From contig JAIRNP010000139.1 of assembly GCA_031258005.1 (NCBI GenBank), positions 1 to 39,094 on the forward strand: a stretch of DNA of 39,094 nt, in the 5' to 3' direction. This document shows positions 33,351-39,094 of the stretch, piece after piece. The number at the start of each line of letters is the position of its first letter. Position 1 is the first letter of the stretch. Position numbers and translations under genes: made by a program. The stretch comes from Treponema sp. (lineage in GTDB: Bacteria > Spirochaetota > Spirochaetia > Treponematales > Breznakiellaceae). The notes beneath the pieces are model-generated. The model worked only from the letters and a program-made list of their open reading frames with translations. It did not search any database and was not told the DNA's origin.

Positions 33351-35598
33351 GCCCGCAGGCCCTTCCGGTTTTGAGAAAATTACCATCCTGGGTATCAAGC
33401 TGACCGGTATCCGTACCTTCGTTACCACCCGCCCGGGTCCTGCCATAGCTACCCTTATCGCTTTTCTGATAGCTGCCGTCGTGGTAATCCAGTATCAAGG
33501 GACCAATGGGGGCGCCCTAGGAGATCTCCAGGAATTCGAGGCGGGGAAGGTGGCGGAACGGGATGTACTGGCAGAACAGTCAGCGTCCTATGTGGATGAA
33601 ACCGCTACCCGGCTTGCCTTAGATGTCCAGCAGCATTTAGTTCCTCCTGTCTTTACGTATAGCCCGGAGGTGACTGCGGAATCCCAGAAGGAGTATGCCC
33701 GGTTTGTATCCCTTTCCAAGCCATACCTTACCCAAACAGGGACGGAACAGGAAGGGCTTGAAGCCTATACGCAGGAGATCTATCGGGCATTTCCCGGTAT
33801 GTTTTCTGGAGAAACCTTGAATATGCTCTTTCATGATCCTGAAGGGAAAACAATTCTCGAAATCGGATCTGCGGCGCTGGATCATTTTATGGAAGGGGGT
33901 ATTTTTGCCCTCCCGGATACCGGCTTGGAGGACTATAATGCCGAGGTCCTAGAACTGCTCCGAAGTTCCGAAGCCAGAATGGCCCGGGAACGGATTAAGT
34001 TTACCCATATCATTACCTTGGACACCCTGCCGGATGCAGTGAACCGCTGGTATACCGAGGACGGGCTTCCTTTTGGGGTCCTTGGCTTTTCACTGCTTAA
34101 ACCCTTTATGAAGGAAAATGTATTTTTTTCTGCCTCTGACACGGATCAGCGCCTGGCCGAGACCAGGGCGCAGATCGATGCGGTGGTTAAACCTATCGAA
34201 CCGGGAACCCGGATTATCAGAAAGGGATTTATCATAACCGATGAGGATATGGCCAAGCTGCGGGCCTTGAATAGGGCGGGTTCCCGGCAGGATCCCCGGG
34301 CTGCGGTCGGTCAAATTCTGGTACTCTTGCTCTTGTACAGCCTCTTTGTGTTTCTTGGCTGGGTGCAGAGTGTAGACAGGGGAGGGCTTACGGATGCGGA
34401 AATTTATGTGTTATCCGGCTTGACCGCCCTCTATCTCATCGGCGCGGCGTTGGCGAAGAACCTGCCCTTTAATACGGAATTTTTTCCGGTTTCCATTGTG
34501 CTACCCACTGCCCTGGCGATCATGCTGCCTGCCATCTTGATAAGTTCCAATCTGGCCCTGGCCTGGGCGCTGATGCTGCCGATTAGCGCTTTTTTATCCG
34601 GTTCCTTTGATGAAGCGGCTTTTATTCTGGCCCTGGTATCCGGTGTCGTGGCCTCCTATACCCTCAAAGGGGCGGAAAAACGGATGGATCTGGTCAAAGC
34701 AGGCTTAATCGGTGCCGGGGCTAACGGGATTGCCATACTCGCCCTGCTCCTCCTTAAAGGCGCTGCCTGGGAGGTCTATCCTATGGCCCTTTTTTGGGGA
34801 ATTGTTAACGGCCTTTCCTCTGGCATGTTGGTCTTAGGTTTCCTGCCTCCCCTGGAACATGCCCTGAATGCGGCGACCACCTTTAGGCTCATCGAATTAT
34901 CGGACCTTAATGCGCCGTTGATGCGGCGGCTTTTCACCGTAGCCCCGGGGACCTACAGCCATGCGATCATGGTGGCTAACCTGGCGGAAGCGGCTTGCCA
35001 AGAAATCGGCGCCAATCCCCTGCTGGCCCGGGTGGGCGCCTATTACCACGATATTGGAAAAATGGACCAGCCCGATTATTTTGTGGAGAATCAAACGTCC
35101 TATAATAAACACAACGATATTCCCCCCCGGCTGTCCGCAACGATTATCCGCAGCCATGTGAAGCTGGGGGTGGAAAAAGCCCGGACCCTGGGGCTCCCCC
35201 GGGAAGTAACGAACATTATTGCAGAGCACCATGGGAATTCGGTGATTACCTGGTTCTATAACAAAGCCCTGGAACAGGATCCCCACGTGAGTAAGGAAGA
35301 TTTTTCCTATCCGGGGAATCCTCCCCGATCCCGGGAATCCGCGGTGGTTATGCTGGCTGATATGGCTGAAGCCGCGGTACGGACCCTGGAAAAACCCACC
35401 GCCGCGAAGATTGAGAAATTCCTTCAAGAACTCATCACCGCCAAGGTGGAGCACGGCCAACTGGCCGAGTCGGAACTGACCTTCCGGGACCTGGAAACCA
35501 TTAAGCAGGCCTTTGTCCGGGTTTTGGCAGGGTATTACCATTCCCGGATCGAGTATCCTAAATTGCCTGCCAAAGAGGTTACCCATGAATCGGGTTGA
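33328..35598 (+). CDS. pgpH: 7TM-HD phosphodiesterase, PgpH type
   Basis: The 756-residue protein matches PgpH, a membrane phosphodiesterase that degrades cyclic di-AMP. It has an amino-terminal membrane helix (residues 30–50), a large extracytoplasmic domain (about 55–325), seven membrane helices (about 330–540) and a cytoplasmic HD domain. H574 and D575 in AYYHDIGKM are the HD pair. An earlier histidine (TYSHAIMVANLAE) and later NIIAEHHGN contribute further metal ligands. The start overlaps phoH by 23 nt and the stop overlaps ybeY by 14 nt, so the block is translated as a unit. With CdaA nearby, it completes a cyclic di-AMP cycle. Confidence 0.9.
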   Translation: MSMKKKPEPAGPSGFEKITILGIKLTGIRTFVTTRPGPAIATLIAFLIAAVVVIQYQGTNGGALGDLQEFEAGKVAERDVLAEQSASYVDETATRLALDVQQHLVPPVFTYSPEVTAESQKEYARFVSLSKPYLTQTGTEQEGLEAYTQEIYRAFPGMFSGETLNMLFHDPEGKTILEIGSAALDHFMEGGIFALPDTGLEDYNAEVLELLRSSEARMARERIKFTHIITLDTLPDAVNRWYTEDGLPFGVLGFSLLKPFMKENVFFSASDTDQRLAETRAQIDAVVKPIEPGTRIIRKGFIITDEDMAKLRALNRAGSRQDPRAAVGQILVLLLLYSLFVFLGWVQSVDRGGLTDAEIYVLSGLTALYLIGAALAKNLPFNTEFFPVSIVLPTALAIMLPAILISSNLALAWALMLPISAFLSGSFDEAAFILALVSGVVASYTLKGAEKRMDLVKAGLIGAGANGIAILALLLLKGAAWEVYPMALFWGIVNGLSSGMLVLGFLPPLEHALNAATTFRLIELSDLNAPLMRRLFTVAPGTYSHAIMVANLAEAACQEIGANPLLARVGAYYHDIGKMDQPDYFVENQTSYNKHNDIPPRLSATIIRSHVKLGVEKARTLGLPREVTNIIAEHHGNSVITWFYNKALEQDPHVSKEDFSYPGNPPRSRESAVVMLADMAEAAVRTLEKPTAAKIEKFLQELITAKVEHGQLAESELTFRDLETIKQAFVRVLAGYYHSRIEYPKLPAKEVTHESG

Positions 35599-36058
35599 GG
35601 TACACGTGGAAGATGTTCCCCTCCCGCCGTGGACAGCCGCGGTAGAGCGGTTTATGCTTAGGGTATTAAAGGAGCTTAAGCGGAATCACTGGGATCTCTC
35701 GGTGCTGTTCTGTGGGGATGCCTATATCCGCAGCCTTAATGCACGGTTCCGGCATAAGGACGAGGCGACGGATGTTTTATCCTTTACGCTGGGGGAAACC
35801 ATTGAAGAAGGAGGAGAACGCCGGTATGTGCCGGGGGATATTATCATATCCCTGGAAACCCTGGGGGAAAACGCCCGGTATTTTCAGGTTTCCGAAGACG
35901 AGGAATTACGCCGGCTGCTCATTCACGGTACCCTTCATTTAGACGGCTGGGATCATGGGACCAATGGAGCGGATGAACCGATGCTGCAAGTACAGGAGCG
36001 GCTTCTTACCGCATTAGCCGGGGAGCGGATTATACTCCCGGAAGAGGGATTCTCGTGA
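35585..36058 (+). CDS. ybeY: Endoribonuclease YbeY
   Basis: YbeY is a metal-dependent ribonuclease used in ribosome maturation and 16S rRNA quality control. The zinc motif HGTLHLDGWDH gives H114, H118 and H124. RHKDEATDVLSF and the PGDIIISLET segment are family hallmarks. The 157-residue product is of normal size. I chose ATG 35585 because it overlaps pgpH by 14 nt and gives the usual amino end MNRVEVHVEDVPLPPWTAAV. A longer frame from 35513 would only read through pgpH. The next start (GTG) overlaps the stop of ybeY (GTGA). Confidence 0.95.
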   Translation: MNRVEVHVEDVPLPPWTAAVERFMLRVLKELKRNHWDLSVLFCGDAYIRSLNARFRHKDEATDVLSFTLGETIEEGGERRYVPGDIIISLETLGENARYFQVSEDEELRRLLIHGTLHLDGWDHGTNGADEPMLQVQERLLTALAGERIILPEEGFS

Positions 36059-36897
36059 AAGAGGGGTCTTTTTTGCACGCCCTTATTCAAAGATGGGCGT
36101 CTTTATTAAATAAGAAGCTCAAGCGTACGAAGAAAGGGGAAGGTCCCCTAAACCGTAGGACCTATCGAGCCCTTGAAACGGATCAGCGGGCCATGATCCG
36201 GGGGGTGGTGGAACTTTCAGGAACAACGGTCAAGGAGGTCATGGTTCCCCGGATCGACACGGTGTTTCTGCAGGCCGATGCCTCCAAGGATGAACTTTTG
36301 GCCTGTATTACCCAAAGCGGCCATTCCCGGTTTCCCGTGTACCAGGAAACCATAGATGATGTGATTGGGATTCTTTATGTCAAAGATGTGTTGACCGGCC
36401 TTCTCAGGAATGAGGCCTTTGACCTGAAGCGGCTCCTGAGAAAGCCCTTTTTTGTTCCTGAATCCAAGCATATTGACGACCTCCTGCGGGAGTTACGCCA
36501 CCGCCGGGTCCATATCGCGGTGGTGGTGGATGAATATGGGGGCGTTTCGGGGATAATTTGTATGGAAAACATCATCGAAGAAATCATCGGGGATATTCAG
36601 GATGAATTCGACCATGAGACTGAAGATGTCCTCGTCCTGGGAGAGGGGATCTACCTCTGCGATGCCCGGGTAAACCTGGAAGACCTCAGCGAGCAGATCG
36701 GCGTGGACTTTCCCATAGAGGATTTTGATACCCTGGGAGGTTTTGTTTTTAACCTCTTTGGAAAGATCCCGGTCCGGTATGAGAAAACCGTGTATAAGGG
36801 CCATGATTTTATTATCCAAAATATGGAAGGACATAAAATCAGAACCATAAAGCTCATGCTTAAACCGGATTTTTCTAAACGGGAGAATGCCTTATGA
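36055..36897 (+). CDS. CBS-domain CorC/TlyC-like protein
   Basis: The 280-residue cytoplasmic protein has tandem CBS domains (about residues 63–195, with VKEVMVPRIDTVFL and VVVDEYGGVSGIICME) and a carboxyl-terminal CorC_HlyC domain (about 205–275). No membrane segment is seen, so it is the short CorC/TlyC form without DUF21. These proteins bind nucleotides through CBS and have been linked with Mg/Co efflux; the hemolysin label attached to spirochaete homologues is not well supported. The GTG start overlaps the ybeY stop, and the stop overlaps the next ATG. The order pgpH-ybeY-corC matches other bacteria. Confidence 0.9.
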   Translation: MKEGSFLHALIQRWASLLNKKLKRTKKGEGPLNRRTYRALETDQRAMIRGVVELSGTTVKEVMVPRIDTVFLQADASKDELLACITQSGHSRFPVYQETIDDVIGILYVKDVLTGLLRNEAFDLKRLLRKPFFVPESKHIDDLLRELRHRRVHIAVVVDEYGGVSGIICMENIIEEIIGDIQDEFDHETEDVLVLGEGIYLCDARVNLEDLSEQIGVDFPIEDFDTLGGFVFNLFGKIPVRYEKTVYKGHDFIIQNMEGHKIRTIKLMLKPDFSKRENAL

Positions 36898-38888
36898 AAC
36901 GCGTTTGTATGCCGCTCATAGTTGTGGTGGGCTTGTTTGTAAACCTGCCGTTTCTCTCTGCGCAAACTCGTACTCAAGAGTTTGGAGCAGCGGCCTATTA
37001 TGAAACAGGACGCCGGTCTATGGCTCAAGAGGATTGGTATGCCGCGACAGAATCCTTGCTGGAATGCCTGCGGCTTAACCCCGCCCACGCCGAAGGAACC
37101 GCGGCCCTGGCAGAATGTTACTATGAGCTGGGGGAATTCGATCAGGCCCTGATATGGGTACAGAAAGCCCGAACCCTGTCCCGGGGAAACCTGGTCTTGG
37201 CAAACCTGGAAGCCTTCATCCTCATTGCCCTGGGCCGGCTGGAGGAAGCCTCCTCGGTCATTACCGATGTCTTAACCAAGGAGCCCTATAATAAAGAAGC
37301 CCTCTTTGCCGCATCCGAGATGGACATAGCCCGGGGGCGTCCGGGGGATGCGGTTACCCGGTACCGGGAAGCGGTACGTCGTTACCCGGATGACCGGAGA
37401 CTGTTGATTTCCCTTGCCTTGGTGTTGGGATCTTTGGGGGATATTGAAACTGCCCGGACCTATATTGATCGCGCCCTGGTCCAGCATCCTGAGGATTACC
37501 GGGTTTATTATTATGCTGCCTATCTCGATGCTCAAGCGGGTCGTCTGGGATCGGCTATTCGGTATGCAGAGAGTACCTTGGCGTATCGGCCGGGGTATGG
37601 GCCGGCCTTTTCCCTCTTGGCGAGTCTTCGATACCGGTCCGGCCAATACGAAGAAGCGAGCCGTCTTGCGGACGAGGCCATAAGCCTTAACCGGAACGAT
37701 ATAAGCGCCTGGTATCTCAAGGGGATGTCTTACAGCAGGATGGGACGGAATACGGAGGCCATCACGATCCTTTCCATCGCCTCCACCATCGATCCGACGG
37801 ATGAATTTGTCCGGGCAGCGCTGGAGGAACGCATCATCTCAGGAACCGCCCTGGAAGATTCCCGCCGTTCCTCCTGGGCGACTTGGCATTTTAACCGAGG
37901 CAGGGATTACCGTTCCCGTAACCTGATTGAACAGGCCCTCTTTGAATACCGCCGAGGACTGAGGCTTAATCCCTATGCCCTGGACCGGCGGGAATATGCG
38001 GATCTCTTGCGGGTTCAAGGGTATCCTGCCCGGTATTTGGAAGAACTGCGGTTTATGCAAAACTTGGGTCTGGGAGATCGGAGTTTAAACGATGCGGTAG
38101 AAGCCTACGATGCCCTGCTCTCTGAAGCCATTTACCGGCGCTGGTCGGTGAATCCCGTGGATGTGGCCAAACGGCACTGGAAAGTGGCGGTGTTTTCCCT
38201 GATTTCCCAAGCGAGTTCGTATCATGTAGATGCAGGATCCACTGCCGCATCCTATATCAAAGATATTCTGGCCCATGATCGGAATATCGCTCCTATGCAA
38301 TTGGAAGTACCCCAGCCTTCTTTTTCTCAGAGCTTCCGTTTAGCCCGGGAGACTGAAGCGGACTATTTTCTGATTATTTCGGTTACTGAAAACGAACGGG
38401 ATATGGCTATCAAGGGGGAACTCTTTGTCGGGCGGACCGGTTCTCCGGCGGGAGAATTCTACGCCTACCGTACTGGAGCGGATAGGCTGCGGAACGCTTC
38501 CCGGGGTATTGTGGACCAGCTCGTCGCCCAGCTCCCCTTCCGGGGAGAACTGCTCACCCATAAACAATCCCAGGGACTCATTGACAAAGGCCGGGCTGAC
38601 GGAGTGAAAGTCGATATGGTTTATGAAGTGGTTAAGAGCGGGCAGGTGCTTATCCGCAGTGAGGGCATCGGTCTTACCTATTCCCCGGAAGATGTAGTAG
38701 GAACCTTGGTTATCGAAACGGCAGATGAAGAAGTCGCTTCCGGTTCCTTAACCCGTAAAGGTTTTTTTGATCGCATTGCACCGGGAGATGCGATTATCTT
38801 ACAAGCCTCAGGTCAGGAAAATACCAAGCCGGTAGAGCCTCCCCTCGCAGATCCGGAACTGCGGGCTTTGCTGTGGACCCTTAGGTGA
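36894..38888 (+). CDS. Periplasmic tetratricopeptide-repeat protein
   Basis: The 664-residue product has a signal peptide (LIVVVGLFVNLPFLSA, cut before QTRTQ) and then about nine or ten TPR units from residue 30 to 400. The first are AAYYETGRRSMAQEDWYAAT and AECYYELGEFDQALIWVQKA. The carboxyl third (about 430–650) has a different, beta-rich character and ends in a proline-rich tail. TPRs serve protein assembly, so it may be an envelope scaffold. It ends the operon and is followed by a UUCG hairpin. The exact partner is unknown. Confidence 0.85.
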   Translation: MKRVCMPLIVVVGLFVNLPFLSAQTRTQEFGAAAYYETGRRSMAQEDWYAATESLLECLRLNPAHAEGTAALAECYYELGEFDQALIWVQKARTLSRGNLVLANLEAFILIALGRLEEASSVITDVLTKEPYNKEALFAASEMDIARGRPGDAVTRYREAVRRYPDDRRLLISLALVLGSLGDIETARTYIDRALVQHPEDYRVYYYAAYLDAQAGRLGSAIRYAESTLAYRPGYGPAFSLLASLRYRSGQYEEASRLADEAISLNRNDISAWYLKGMSYSRMGRNTEAITILSIASTIDPTDEFVRAALEERIISGTALEDSRRSSWATWHFNRGRDYRSRNLIEQALFEYRRGLRLNPYALDRREYADLLRVQGYPARYLEELRFMQNLGLGDRSLNDAVEAYDALLSEAIYRRWSVNPVDVAKRHWKVAVFSLISQASSYHVDAGSTAASYIKDILAHDRNIAPMQLEVPQPSFSQSFRLARETEADYFLIISVTENERDMAIKGELFVGRTGSPAGEFYAYRTGADRLRNASRGIVDQLVAQLPFRGELLTHKQSQGLIDKGRADGVKVDMVYEVVKSGQVLIRSEGIGLTYSPEDVVGTLVIETADEEVASGSLTRKGFFDRIAPGDAIILQASGQENTKPVEPPLADPELRALLWTLR

Positions 38889-38910
38889 TGCTAGTGAAAG
38901 GGTAACGAAA

Positions 38911-38955
38911 CTTAGGGTATATATTCGTATATACCCAAGTTATGTGCCATTTTTC
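38911..38955 (+). terminator. UUCG-looped terminator after the TPR gene
   Basis: GGGTATATA (38915–38923) pairs perfectly with TATATACCC (38928–38936) around the stable tetraloop TTCG, with CTT/AAG pairs outside one bulged A. The T-run comes later (CATTTTTC near 38949), so termination may be partial. Confidence 0.55.
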
Positions 38956-38978
38956 TGAAAAATATTTGGAAAAACATG

Positions 38979-39094
38979 TCAATAACGAGCGATTCCTTCA
39001 CCCCTAAATCGTTTTAATTCACGGGCGAAACGTTCACCCGCCCTCGCCGCTTTGCAGGCAAGTTCCGGCGTTTTGACATCGGCAAGAAAGGAAT
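38979..39094 (-). CDS. Partial unidentified ORF at the right edge
   Basis: A minus-strand frame enters from the right edge and stops with TGA at 38979–38981. It encodes about 38 residues reading ADVKTPELACKAARAGERFA and then RELKRFRGEGIARY. The composition (helical, charged, no stop) looks coding, but I do not recognise the family, and the start lies outside the window. Confidence 0.35.
   Translation of the reverse strand, partial: SFLADVKTPELACKAARAGERFARELKRFRGEGIARY

Overview
The window reads as a chromosome segment of a spirochaete, most likely a Treponema-like member of the termite-gut or otherwise host-associated lineages. This is inferred from gene content, not from a database search. 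The pointers are relaxed spirochaete-type lipoboxes, two orphan outer-membrane barrel proteins, a Tp34/P19-type iron protein, a DUF2318 membrane protein, and the phoH–pgpH–ybeY–tlyC-like–TPR order. A selenocysteine pathway also fits. All major genes are intact except one H-NOX gene split by a stop codon and several mobile-element or kinase remnants.

Layout. Positions 1–560 hold a transposase tail, a solitary type I-C-like CRISPR repeat, a terminator-like hairpin, a near-consensus promoter, a structured GC-rich stretch and a perfect 19-bp dyad that runs into the start of selA. Next come selA and selB (559–4021), which make selenocysteinyl-tRNA and deliver it to the ribosome. A complete Wadjet operon, jetA-jetB-jetC-jetD (4365–11196), follows. 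It is a plasmid-restricting SMC-like complex with its TOPRIM nuclease subunit, and the genes overlap one another. From 11356 to 17200 lies an iron-uptake operon. It has a promoter and dyad operators, then a P19/Tp34 lipoprotein-like iron binder, a DUF2318 membrane protein, two FtsX-fold permeases, an ABC ATPase and a small flavinylated FMN-binding lipoprotein.

Positions 17302–24446 carry envelope genes: a large lipoprotein, two beta-barrel candidates and a LysM lipoprotein with four near-identical 75-residue repeats. An 18-nt poly-C tract sits inside a duplicated leader upstream of the first barrel gene. A sensor-kinase fragment follows at about 24510–24764.

The minus strand from 24781 to 31497 carries a chemoreceptor fused to a heme-nitric-oxide (H-NOX) domain that is interrupted by an in-frame amber codon. 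It then carries acpS, cdaR and cdaA (reading cdaA-cdaR-acpS), dxs and a doubtful small ORF. A decayed ISAs1 transposase lies at 31640–32125. The plus-strand operon phoH, pgpH, ybeY, a CorC/TlyC-like CBS protein and a TPR protein closes the window (32232–38888). It ends in a UUCG-looped hairpin and a partial minus-strand ORF. Both the synthase (CdaA) and a probable phosphodiesterase (PgpH) for cyclic di-AMP are in this window.

No wholly new multi-gene system was proven. The most unusual items are the amber-split chemoreceptor–H-NOX gene, the poly-C tract in front of an outer-membrane protein, the large palindromes scattered between or inside genes, and the structured element ahead of selA.
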